Source: Chloroflexota bacterium
GTDB lineage: Bacteria; Chloroflexota; Limnocylindria; Limnocylindrales; CSP1-4
DNA: 8,194 nt
Assembly: GCA_021786915.1 (NCBI GenBank)
Contig: JAJYMP010000004.1
Span: forward strand, 1-8,194
Direction: 5' to 3'
This document shows, piece after piece, positions 1-5,673 of this stretch. A program made the position numbers and the translations under genes. The notes below the pieces were generated by a model. The model saw nothing but the letters and a program-made list of their open reading frames with translations, searched no databases and was not told the DNA's origin. Each line of letters opens with the position of its first letter. Positions within the stretch are counted from its first letter, which is position 1.

Positions 1-358
1 GAAGTTCCAGTCAGACTACAAGGCCAAGTACGGCTCCGACCCGAGCGCCGCGGCCGCCGGCCTCTCGTACGACTGGACCAACTTCTTCATCAAGATCCTG
101 AACTCGACCATCACCGACCAGGGCTCCATCACCAGCGACACGCTGATGAAGGAAGCCCAGGACAAGCTCTGGACCGGCCAGCTGACCTACACCGACGGGA
201 TCATCATGTCGAGCTACGACTTCAACGCAGACTCGATCCCGGACCCCGTCGTGGGCAAGGGCCATTACATCTTCCCCGTCACCCAGTACCACTCCGGCCA
301 GCAGACCGTGATCTGGCCGGCCGACCAGGCCTCGGGCAAGCTCGAGACCAAGCCCTGA
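1..358 (+). CDS. Branched-chain amino acid type ABC transporter, substrate-binding protein (C-terminal part)
   Basis: Only the last 118 residues are in the window. The reading frame is open from base 2 and ends at TGA 356-358. The fragment reads like the C-terminal lobe of a Peripla_BP_6 (LivJ/LivK type) binding protein: an aromatic segment (GLSYDWTNFF), an amphipathic helix leading to LMKEAQDKLW, and a closing segment QYHSGQQTVIWP. A phrase of the form 'Q..dG....vWP' near the C-terminus is usual in these proteins. The mature protein would sit outside the membrane, as a lipoprotein or periplasmic protein, and deliver ligand to LivH/LivM. The signal peptide and most of the ligand pocket lie upstream, so the ligand cannot be inferred. 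Directly following livG, livF, livH and livM genes strongly support the assignment. The ATG at 146 is internal, not the start. Confidence 0.88.
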   Translation, partial: KFQSDYKAKYGSDPSAAAAGLSYDWTNFFIKILNSTITDQGSITSDTLMKEAQDKLWTGQLTYTDGIIMSSYDFNADSIPDPVVGKGHYIFPVTQYHSGQQTVIWPADQASGKLETKP

Positions 359-375
359 CGCCATCCGAGCAACCA

Positions 376-406
376 GCAGGGGGCCGGCATCGCGCTGGCC
401 CCCTGC
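376..406 (+). promoter_or_regulatory. GC-rich hairpin between binding-protein gene and livG
   Basis: A perfect 10-bp inverted repeat, GCAGGGGGCC (376-385) and GGCCCCCTGC (397-406), lies 17 nt after the binding-protein stop. With one G-T wobble the stem can extend inward to 13 bp around a 5-nt loop. No T-run follows (the next bases are ACCTAGAG), so it is not a standard intrinsic terminator. Hairpins at this place in importer operons are known to stabilise the upstream mRNA or partly stop transcription, which lets the binding protein be made in excess over the membrane parts. That role is inferred here. Confidence 0.6.
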
Positions 407-423
407 ACCTAGAGCGAGGCCCC

Positions 424-1152
424 ATGGCGCTCCTTGAGCTCGACGGCGTCACCAAGCGGTTCGGTGGCCTGACAGCCGTCAACAACGTCACGTTCAGCGT
501 CGACGAGGGCGAGATCTTCGGGCTGATCGGCCCGAACGGCGCTGGCAAGTCCACGCTGCTCAACTGCCTGGCGGGCGCGCTTCGCCCGAACGCGGGAACC
601 GTCCGCTTCAACGGCAAGAACACGACCGGCCTGTCGGCCGACAAGATGTGCCGCCTGGGCATCGGCCGCACATTCCAGATCCCGCGACCCTTCCCGCGCT
701 TGTCCGTCCTCGAGAATGTCGTCGTCGCGGCGTCGTTCGGCGATCCCAACGCCGAGCACGGCATGGCCGCCGACCGGGCCCTCAAGTTGCTCCAGTACGT
801 GGACTTCCCGCGTCCCGTGAGCACCTTCGCCGGGCACCTCAACGCGGTCCAGCTCAAGCGGCTCGACCTCGCCCGTGCCCTGGCCAGCCGCCCCAAGCTG
901 CTGTTCCTCGACGAGTTGGCGTCGGGCCTCACGCCATCAGAGCTGACGACCATCGCTGCCCTGCTGCGCAAGATCCGCGATGACGGGGTGACGATCGTGA
1001 TGGTCGAGCACGTCATGCGCCTGATCCTCGACCTGTGCGAGAACCTCGCGGTCCTCCAGTACGGCGAGCTCATCGCGCAGGGCGACGCCGCGACGGTGGC
1101 CCAGGACGAGAAGGTCCGTGAGGCCTATCTCGGCGCCCAATTCATCCTCTGA
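424..1152 (+). CDS. livG: Branched-chain amino acid type ABC transporter, ATP-binding protein LivG
   Basis: A 242-residue cytoplasmic ATPase, one of the two nucleotide-binding subunits that power the Liv-type importer. Walker A is GPNGAGKST (36-44), the Q-loop glutamine is Q85 in TFQIPRPF, Walker B is LLFLDE (159-164) with catalytic E164, and the switch histidine is H196 in VEHVM. RTFQIPRPFPRLSVLENV is typical of LivG. The ABC signature is odd: where LSGGQ is expected there is LNAVQ (139-143), followed by LKRLDLARAL, and the residue after Walker B is L165 instead of proline. From memory, some LivG homologues have comparable 'LTLxxxKRLE' signatures, so this may be a subfamily trait and not decay. 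The C-terminal KVREAYLGAQ is the usual LivG/LivF ending. Start ATG 424 is preceded by GAGG at 416-419, a close 4-nt spacing. The gene lies 65 nt after the binding-protein stop and 28 nt before livF. Confidence 0.95.
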   Translation: MALLELDGVTKRFGGLTAVNNVTFSVDEGEIFGLIGPNGAGKSTLLNCLAGALRPNAGTVRFNGKNTTGLSADKMCRLGIGRTFQIPRPFPRLSVLENVVVAASFGDPNAEHGMAADRALKLLQYVDFPRPVSTFAGHLNAVQLKRLDLARALASRPKLLFLDELASGLTPSELTTIAALLRKIRDDGVTIVMVEHVMRLILDLCENLAVLQYGELIAQGDAATVAQDEKVREAYLGAQFIL

Positions 1153-1170
1153 GCGGCCAGGGAGGCTCCA

Positions 1171-1175
1171 GGGAG
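1171..1175 (+). promoter_or_regulatory. Ribosome binding site deciding the GTG start of livF
   Basis: GGGAG at 1171-1175 sits 5 nt before GTG 1181. It is the second copy of an 8-nt direct repeat, CCAGGGAG, at 1157-1164 and 1168-1175, so two Shine-Dalgarno-like cores lie 11 nt apart in the livG-livF gap. Only the second is well spaced. Confidence 0.7.
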
Positions 1176-1180
1176 ACATC

Positions 1181-1885
1181 GTGCTCAAACTGACCGCTGT
1201 CGAAGCCGGTTACGACCTCCTGCAGGTCCTGTGGGGCGTGGACCTCCACGTCGAGGAGGGCGAGTTCGTCGCCATCCTGGGACCCAACGGTGCCGGCAAG
1301 ACCACCACCCTGCGCTCGATCGCGGGCTTCGTGCCGCCGATCAGCGGCTCGGTCACGTTCCGCGGCAAGGAGCTGCGCGGCACCCTCCCACATCAGGTCA
1401 GCCGGATCGGCATCGGCTACGTGTCCGAGAGCCTGAACCTGTTCCCCTCGATGTCGGTCTACGAGAACCTGCTCGTGGGCGCCTACACGGTCAAGGACAA
1501 GAGCGCCGTCGCCGCCACGATGGACACGGTCTTCGAGCTGTTCCCGCGGCTGCTCGAGCGCAGGGACCAGCTGGCGGGCACCCTCTCGGGCGGCGAGCGC
1601 AAGATGCTCGCGATCGGCCGCGGCCTGATGCCCAGGCCCTCGCTGCTGCTCGTGGACGAGCCGAGCCTGGGCCTGGCGCCGATCCCCACGCTCGCGACGT
1701 TCGAGGCGCTCAAGACGCTGCGCGAGCGGGGCATGACGATCCTGCTGGTGGAGCAGAACGTGAACACGACGCTCCGGATCGTGGACCGCGCATACGTCCT
1801 CGAGCAGGGCCGCGTCGTCCTGGAGGGGACCGGCGAGGAGCTGCTCGGCAACAGCCATGTCCAGGAAGCGTACCTGGGGATCTGA
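1181..1885 (+). CDS. livF: Branched-chain amino acid type ABC transporter, ATP-binding protein LivF
   Basis: A 234-residue cytoplasmic ATPase that would pair with LivG. Walker A is GPNGAGKTT (34-42), the signature is a canonical LSGGE (135-139), and Walker B is SLLLVDEP (154-161) with E160. The H-loop position carries Q192 in LLVEQNV, which is normal for LivF and separates it from LivG. The Q-loop region reads GYVSESLNLFP (79-89), where most LivF proteins have a 'VPEGR.lFP' form; E83 is kept but the following Gly-Arg is not. The C-terminal VQEAYLGI is the family ending. GTG 1181 was chosen because it has the well-spaced GGGAG and gives the usual N-terminus (MLKLTAVEAGY). A longer in-frame ATG at 1118 would lie inside livG and add 21 unlikely residues. 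It begins 28 nt after livG and ends 9 nt before livH. Confidence 0.95.
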   Translation: MLKLTAVEAGYDLLQVLWGVDLHVEEGEFVAILGPNGAGKTTTLRSIAGFVPPISGSVTFRGKELRGTLPHQVSRIGIGYVSESLNLFPSMSVYENLLVGAYTVKDKSAVAATMDTVFELFPRLLERRDQLAGTLSGGERKMLAIGRGLMPRPSLLLVDEPSLGLAPIPTLATFEALKTLRERGMTILLVEQNVNTTLRIVDRAYVLEQGRVVLEGTGEELLGNSHVQEAYLGI

Positions 1886-1894
1886 GGCAGACCG

Positions 1895-2950
1895 ATGACG
1901 ACGACCCCCGCCGCTGCCCCGACCAACCTGCGTCGGGTCCCGCTGGCCAAGCGCTTCCTGACCTTCACCTGGCTCACCGTCGGCCTGGCCGTCGCGATCC
2001 TGGTGTTCTACACCTTCGTCCAGCCGTCGATCGTGGTCGACACGCTCGTCACGGGCGGCATGTGGGCGCTGCTGGCCGCCGGCCTCGCGCTCGTGTTCGG
2101 CGTCATGAACATCCCCAACTTCGCCCACGGCGAGTTCTTCATGATCGGCTCGCTGACCGCCTTCTTCGTCTTCTCGCCCCTCCAGGACGCGATGTTCAAC
2201 GACCCTGCCGGGACCGGCCTGCTCAAGATCGTCGCCCCCTTCCCGGGCATGATCGCCGCCCTGATCGTGGGGTTCGCCGTCGGCGCCGTGCTCGAGGTGA
2301 TCCTGTTCCGGCCCCTGCGCAAGCGGAGCCGGGACCAGTGGGTGATGAACACCTTCCTGCTGACAGCGGGCATCTCGGTGGTGCTGATCAACGGGGATCG
2401 CCTGATCTTCGGCAACGACTTCCGGGGTGCCACGCGGTACTGGGACGTGCGTCCGATCAGCATCCTGGGCACCTCGGTCTCGGTGGACCGCATCGCCGTG
2501 TTCGTGATCGCGATGGTCACGATAGGGCTGTTCTCGGCGTTCCTGCTGCGCACCCGGACCGGGCGGGCGATGCGGGCGGTGGCCCAGGACGAGGCTGGCG
2601 CCCAGATGGCGGGCATCAGCCTCAATCGGATCTTCGTGCTGACGATGGGCCTCTCGTGCGCCCTGGCGGCGCTCGCGGGCGCCTCGCTTCTCTGGCTCTA
2701 TCCCTCCTACCCGGACGTCGGCCTGCAGCCGCTGTACCTCGCCTGGTACGTGGTCATCCTCGCGGGCCTGGGGAACGTCCAGGGCGCCATCGTCGGGGCG
2801 TTCATCGTGTCCCTGATCCAGACGCTGACCGTGACCTACGTCGGCCTCGACTGGATCGACGTCGTGCCCACCCTGTTCATCATCCTGATCCTGCTGTTCA
2901 AGCCGTCGGGCTTGTTCGGCAGCGAAGTGAAAGGCGTGTGGGAGCAGTAG
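1895..2950 (+). CDS. livH: Branched-chain amino acid type ABC transporter, permease LivH
   Basis: A 351-residue integral membrane permease of the BPD_transp_2 family, forming half of the transmembrane channel. It has a short polar N-terminus, a first hydrophobic stretch at about 27-45 and several more through about 335. The LivH hallmark MNIPNFAHGEFFMIG is at 71-85. TRTGRAMRAVAQDEAGAQMAGI, at about 220-241, is the cytoplasmic coupling loop that contacts the ATPases. AGLGNVQGAIVGA (290-302) and LFKPSGLFG (334-342) are typical C-terminal family segments. The length is somewhat above the common 290-310 residues because of the N-terminal extension and a loop at about 94-117. ATG 1895 follows TGAGG (1883-1887), which overlaps the livF stop and gives 7-nt spacing. 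The last base of its TAG stop is the first base of the livM GTG. Confidence 0.95.
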   Translation: MTTTPAAAPTNLRRVPLAKRFLTFTWLTVGLAVAILVFYTFVQPSIVVDTLVTGGMWALLAAGLALVFGVMNIPNFAHGEFFMIGSLTAFFVFSPLQDAMFNDPAGTGLLKIVAPFPGMIAALIVGFAVGAVLEVILFRPLRKRSRDQWVMNTFLLTAGISVVLINGDRLIFGNDFRGATRYWDVRPISILGTSVSVDRIAVFVIAMVTIGLFSAFLLRTRTGRAMRAVAQDEAGAQMAGISLNRIFVLTMGLSCALAALAGASLLWLYPSYPDVGLQPLYLAWYVVILAGLGNVQGAIVGAFIVSLIQTLTVTYVGLDWIDVVPTLFIILILLFKPSGLFGSEVKGVWEQ

Positions 2951-2952
2951 TG
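2940..2952 (+). promoter_or_regulatory. livM ribosome binding site and livH/livM stop-start overlap
   Basis: GGGAG at 2940-2944 lies inside the end of livH, 5 nt before GTG 2950. The livH stop TAG (2948-2950) shares its last G with the GTG. This arrangement suggests translational coupling, giving matched amounts of the two permease subunits. Confidence 0.75.
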
Positions 2953-3981
2953 GCCACCGCGATCGAAGAGACCACCCCCTCCCGTGTCGAGGCGAAGTCG
3001 GCTGCCCGGCGCCGGATGACCTTCGCGGCCATCCTGATCGCGGTCGCGGTCGCGCTGCCGCTGGTCCCGCCGTTCAACGGCCAGGACTACCAGCGGCTGC
3101 TGGTGACAGGCGCGCTCATGGCGGCGTACGCGGTGGCGTTCGACTTCACCGCCGGCTACATCGACATCGTCAACTTCGGCTTCGCGGCGTTCGTGGGGAT
3201 CGGCGCCTACACATCGGGGCTGCTCGCCGTGGACTTGGGCATCTCGCCCTGGATCGGCATGGTGTGCGGCGCGCTCGTCTCGGGGTTCGTCGGGCTGCTC
3301 ACCGGCATGCTGACCCTGCGCCTCCGGGGCATCTACGCGGCGGTCATGGCGTGGTTCGTGGGCCTGGCGCTCATGGGCCTGGTCCGGAACCTGCCGGACA
3401 TCACCCGCGGCTCGCTTGGCCTGAGCGTTCCGCTGCTCCTCAACACGTCGGACAACCTGCCGTACTACTACCTGGTCCTCGGGATCCTTCTCCTCACCCT
3501 CGTCGTGCTGATGGCCGTCATCCGCTCCCGAGTCGGCCTCGCCTTCCGGGCCATCGGCCAGAACCTGGCTGCGGCCAAGGCGTCCGGGATCAACCCCACC
3601 CGCTTCCTGGTCATCAACTTCACGCTGTCGTGCGCGTTCGCCGGCCTGCTCGGCGGGTTCTACGCGCACTACTACGGGATCCTCACGCCCGACCTCCTCG
3701 CGACCAGCCACACGGTTGAGGTCCTCGCCGTCGCGTACATCGGCGGGCGCGGAACGCTGTGGGGTCCAGCCGTGATCGCCTTCCCCCTGATGGTGATCAC
3801 GGGCCTGCTGCAGGCCCAGCTCGCCAGCCTCCCCGGTCTGGAGCTGGTCCTGTACGGGCTGCTTCTGATCCTGGTCATGATCTTCCGGCCCACCGGCTTT
3901 GCCGGCCTGGTGACCTCAGCCGCCAATCGAATCTGGAGGCCGCGGACGGACGCGGCCGAGACGGCGGCCCCGACGGCCTGA
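2950..3981 (+). CDS. livM: Branched-chain amino acid type ABC transporter, permease LivM
   Basis: A 343-residue integral membrane permease of the BPD_transp_2 family, partner of LivH in the channel. After a charged N-terminus (about 1-23), hydrophobic segments run from about 24 to 312. The LivM hallmark is recognisable as DFTAGYIDIVNFGFAAF (65-81) and the following GIGAYTSGLL; many LivM proteins have a 'GYtGllSlGhAaFfGiGAY' form. The coupling loop SRVGLAFRAIGQNLAAAKASG spans 193-213, and YIGGRGTLWGPAVIA (263-277) and IFRPTGFAGL (311-320) complete the family pattern. The last 25 residues are a polar, Ala/Thr-rich tail. GTG 2950 is preferred because of its GGGAG and the stop overlap with livH. 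ATG 3016 is an alternative that would remove 22 charged residues. The same frame is open far upstream through livF and livH, but that part is not coding. Confidence 0.94.
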   Translation: MATAIEETTPSRVEAKSAARRRMTFAAILIAVAVALPLVPPFNGQDYQRLLVTGALMAAYAVAFDFTAGYIDIVNFGFAAFVGIGAYTSGLLAVDLGISPWIGMVCGALVSGFVGLLTGMLTLRLRGIYAAVMAWFVGLALMGLVRNLPDITRGSLGLSVPLLLNTSDNLPYYYLVLGILLLTLVVLMAVIRSRVGLAFRAIGQNLAAAKASGINPTRFLVINFTLSCAFAGLLGGFYAHYYGILTPDLLATSHTVEVLAVAYIGGRGTLWGPAVIAFPLMVITGLLQAQLASLPGLELVLYGLLLILVMIFRPTGFAGLVTSAANRIWRPRTDAAETAAPTA

Positions 3982-3993
3982 CCACCCGGCCGG

Positions 3994-4011
3994 GCCGGCC
4001 AGCAGGCCGGC
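3994..4011 (+). repeat. GC hairpin in the livM to dehydrogenase gap
   Basis: A perfect 7-bp inverted repeat, GCCGGCC (3994-4000) and GGCCGGC (4005-4011), encloses the 4-nt loop AGCA. It starts 13 nt after the livM stop and ends 6 nt before the next gene's ribosome binding site. No T-run follows. It could damp transcription or protect the mRNA end; with such GC-rich sequence, chance is also possible. Confidence 0.4.
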
Positions 4012-4017
4012 GTGAAC

Positions 4018-4023
4018 GGAGGG
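4018..4023 (+). promoter_or_regulatory. Ribosome binding site deciding the ATG start of the DadA-like gene
   Basis: GGAGGG at 4018-4023, 9 nt before ATG 4033, is the strongest Shine-Dalgarno sequence in the window. It rules against the in-frame GTG at 4012, which lies upstream of it. Confidence 0.75.
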
Positions 4024-4032
4024 CACCGCACC

Positions 4033-5271
4033 ATGCGCGTCGCAGTCGTGGGGGCAGGGCTGGTCGGCCTGGCCACGGCGTACGAGCTCTCGCGCCGGGG
4101 CGCCGAGGTTGTGGTCGTGAGCGACCGCGATCCCGGCGCCGGGGCGTCGTCCAACAACGCCGGCTGGGTGGTGCCGGCCGAGAGCGGGCCGGTCCCGGGG
4201 CCGGGTGTGGTCCTCCAGACCCTGCGCCAGATGGCCAAGCCCGACAGCCCGGTCTACGTGCGGCCGTCCCTCAGCCCCTCGTCCATCCGGTTCCTCACCG
4301 GGATGCTCCGGGCGTGCAACGCCGCGGCGTACGACCGGTCGTTCACGGCGACGGCAGCCCTGGCCCGCGGCACGATGGACGCGCTCGACGCTTGGGCCGC
4401 GGACGGCATGACGTTCGAGATGCACGCCCGGGGCGAGCTCCGCGCGTACATCGACCAGGCGGAGTACCGGCGCGCCGTCGCCGACCTGCCGCGGTACGGG
4501 CGAGCGGGCCTCGCCCCCGAGGCGCTCACCGGAGACGAGGCGCGGACGGCGGTGCCCGTCCTCTCCGATGCGGTGACGGGGGCGATCCGCTTCCCGGGCG
4601 AACGCCACGTCCGGCCGCAGGGGGTGGTGGATGCGCTGGTCGGCCGCCTGGGCGCGCTGGGCGCGATCCAGGTTCGCGGTCGCGTCACCGGCGTCTGGGC
4701 CCTGCCCTCTGGCGGGGTGGAGCTGCGCGGCAGGTTCGAGCCCCTGCGGGCGGACGCCCTGGTGATCGCTGCCGGCGCCTGGTCGGCGCAGGTGGCGCGC
4801 CTGCTCGGCGTCCGCCTGCCCGTCAGGCCGGGCAAGGGCTACAGCGTCGACTACGCACCGGCCCAGCTCGACATGGACCCGGTCGTGATGCTCTCCGAGG
4901 CGCACGTCGCGGTGACCCCGCTCGACGGCGGGACGCGAGTCGCCGGCACCATGGAGTTCGGGCGGCTCGACGAGACGGTCAGCTCGGTCCGCCTGCGGGC
5001 GGTTCAGCAGGCGCCGGGTCGCTACTTCCGCACGTGGGATCCGGACGCGCCGCACGCGGCCCCGTCCGCGGGCCTCCGCCCCATGATGCCCGACGGCATC
5101 GCCTGCATCGGCCGGCTTCGACCCTTCCGGAACGTCTTCGTCGCCACCGGGCACGCGATGCTGGGGCTCACCCTCGCCCCGCGCACCGCCGCGCTCCTCG
5201 CCTCGGCGATCCTCGACGATGCGGACCCCGACGAGCTGCGCCCCTTCAGCCCGGCGCGCTTCGGCGCCTGA
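4033..5271 (+). CDS. DadA-like FAD-dependent amino acid dehydrogenase
   Basis: A 412-residue flavoprotein of the DAO fold, length typical of D-amino acid dehydrogenases. The N-terminal Rossmann segment has the FAD-binding GAGLVG (7-12). GASSNNAGWVVP (37-48) matches the place where DadA proteins have 'tSfaNaG...P'. IAAGAWSAQVARLLG (245-259) with RPGKGYSVDY (265-274), and the C-terminal GLRPMMPDG (347-355) and ATGHAMLGLTLAP (371-383), are strong DadA-type flavin and substrate domain motifs. Such enzymes oxidise D-amino acids (or D-hydroxyproline and related imino acids) to oxo acids, passing electrons to the respiratory chain or oxygen. No signal peptide is visible, so it is cytoplasmic or membrane-peripheral. 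Exact substrate is open; glycine oxidase and N-methyl amino acid oxidase are alternatives in the same superfamily. It lies 51 nt after livM on the same strand and is probably co-transcribed, which suggests it acts on what the importer brings in. Confidence 0.85.
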   Translation: MRVAVVGAGLVGLATAYELSRRGAEVVVVSDRDPGAGASSNNAGWVVPAESGPVPGPGVVLQTLRQMAKPDSPVYVRPSLSPSSIRFLTGMLRACNAAAYDRSFTATAALARGTMDALDAWAADGMTFEMHARGELRAYIDQAEYRRAVADLPRYGRAGLAPEALTGDEARTAVPVLSDAVTGAIRFPGERHVRPQGVVDALVGRLGALGAIQVRGRVTGVWALPSGGVELRGRFEPLRADALVIAAGAWSAQVARLLGVRLPVRPGKGYSVDYAPAQLDMDPVVMLSEAHVAVTPLDGGTRVAGTMEFGRLDETVSSVRLRAVQQAPGRYFRTWDPDAPHAAPSAGLRPMMPDGIACIGRLRPFRNVFVATGHAMLGLTLAPRTAALLASAILDDADPDELRPFSPARFGA

Positions 5272-5434
5272 TGGCCAGAGTGCGGGGTCGGCCGCCCGCC
5301 GGGTACGCGGCCAGCGAGCATCCGCCCGCGATCAGGCCAGGGGTTGCCCTACCCGGTCATGACGTCGCGGACCGTTCTCATGGTGATCGTGACTCCCCTG
5401 CCGGGGCGCCGCTCGTGTCGGCCGACTGCCGGAC

Positions 5435-5472
5435 GGCGCCGCGGCCGGACGACGGGATCGCCCTGCGGCGCC
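5435..5472. repeat. Inverted repeat, 8-bp arms, in convergent intergenic region
   Basis: GGCGCCGC (5435-5442) and GCGGCGCC (5465-5472) can form an 8-bp GC stem around a 22-nt loop. GGCGCCGC also occurs at 5405-5412, so the three copies start exactly 30 nt apart, the third inverted. There is no T-run on either strand. It may slow converging polymerases, but the GC content makes chance matches likely. Confidence 0.35.
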
Positions 5473-5572
5473 AACTGCCTCCGCGCCTCGTGTGCCTTGT
5501 CCGATGGTCGACCCTGCAGGACTGAGGATCCGGGGTCGCACTGACGACTCGCCATGGCGCAAGGTCACCGAC

Positions 5573-5594
5573 CGGCGTGCCACAATCCACGCCG
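5573..5594 (-). terminator. Candidate terminator hairpin after the dimethylglycine dehydrogenase-like gene
   Basis: CGGCGTG (5573-5579) and CACGCCG (5588-5594) form a perfect 7-bp stem with an 8-nt loop, about 80 nt downstream of the - strand stop at 5674. There is no T-run, so if it ends transcription it does so imperfectly or with Rho. It is the cleanest short-loop hairpin between the two converging genes. Confidence 0.3.
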
Positions 5595-5673
5595 ACCACG
5601 GGCTCGGCGCACCCGATCCGGCGCCGGTCGGCGCGGTCGCGCAACGCCATGCGGTCGCCGGCACGCCACGGCC

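Larger units (their letters stand above)
5272..5673. other. Convergent intergenic region, no convincing gene
   Basis: About 400 nt separate the stops of two converging genes. Open frames here are short, Arg/Pro/Ser-rich and lack good starts, so I see no real gene, tRNA or known RNA. It holds several GC-rich inverted repeats (5290-5312, 5435-5472, 5573-5594) and a palindrome CCGGCGCCGG at 5618-5627. A 16-nt direct repeat with 14 matches lies at 5287-5302 and 5417-5432. On the - strand a 10-codon frame (5381 to 5349) reads MRTVRDVMTG and then stops; it resembles the first residues of CBS-domain proteins and may be a gene remnant or chance. Confidence 0.6.

Noticed and set aside
1118..1180. Earlier ATG start for livF
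   Set aside because: It lies inside livG, lacks a ribosome binding site, and the added residues do not match LivF N-termini.
1142..2128. 328-codon - strand frame opposite livF and livH
   Set aside because: Acidic, Gln/Arg/Asp-rich translation typical of the antisense of GC-rich genes, with no domain; it overlaps convincing genes.
1231..2949. Very long open frame (+) running from inside livF through livH into livM
   Set aside because: Upstream of 2950 it is an Arg/Pro/Gly-rich out-of-frame reading of livF and livH. Only the part from GTG 2950 shows LivM motifs and hydrophobic segments.
3759..5525. 588-codon open frame (+) overlapping livM and the DadA-like gene
   Set aside because: Composition is Arg/Gly/Ala/Pro-rich with no family motif, and it overlaps two well-supported genes in another frame; long open frames of this kind are expected in GC-rich DNA.
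5271..5525. Possible 84-codon gene starting at an ATG overlapping the DadA-like stop (TGATG)
   Set aside because: No ribosome binding site precedes it and the translation shows no recognisable domain or balanced composition.
5272..5673. tRNA, small RNA or CRISPR array in the intergenic region
   Set aside because: No cloverleaf with a TTC-type T loop, no regularly spaced long repeats with unique spacers, and no riboswitch core was seen.
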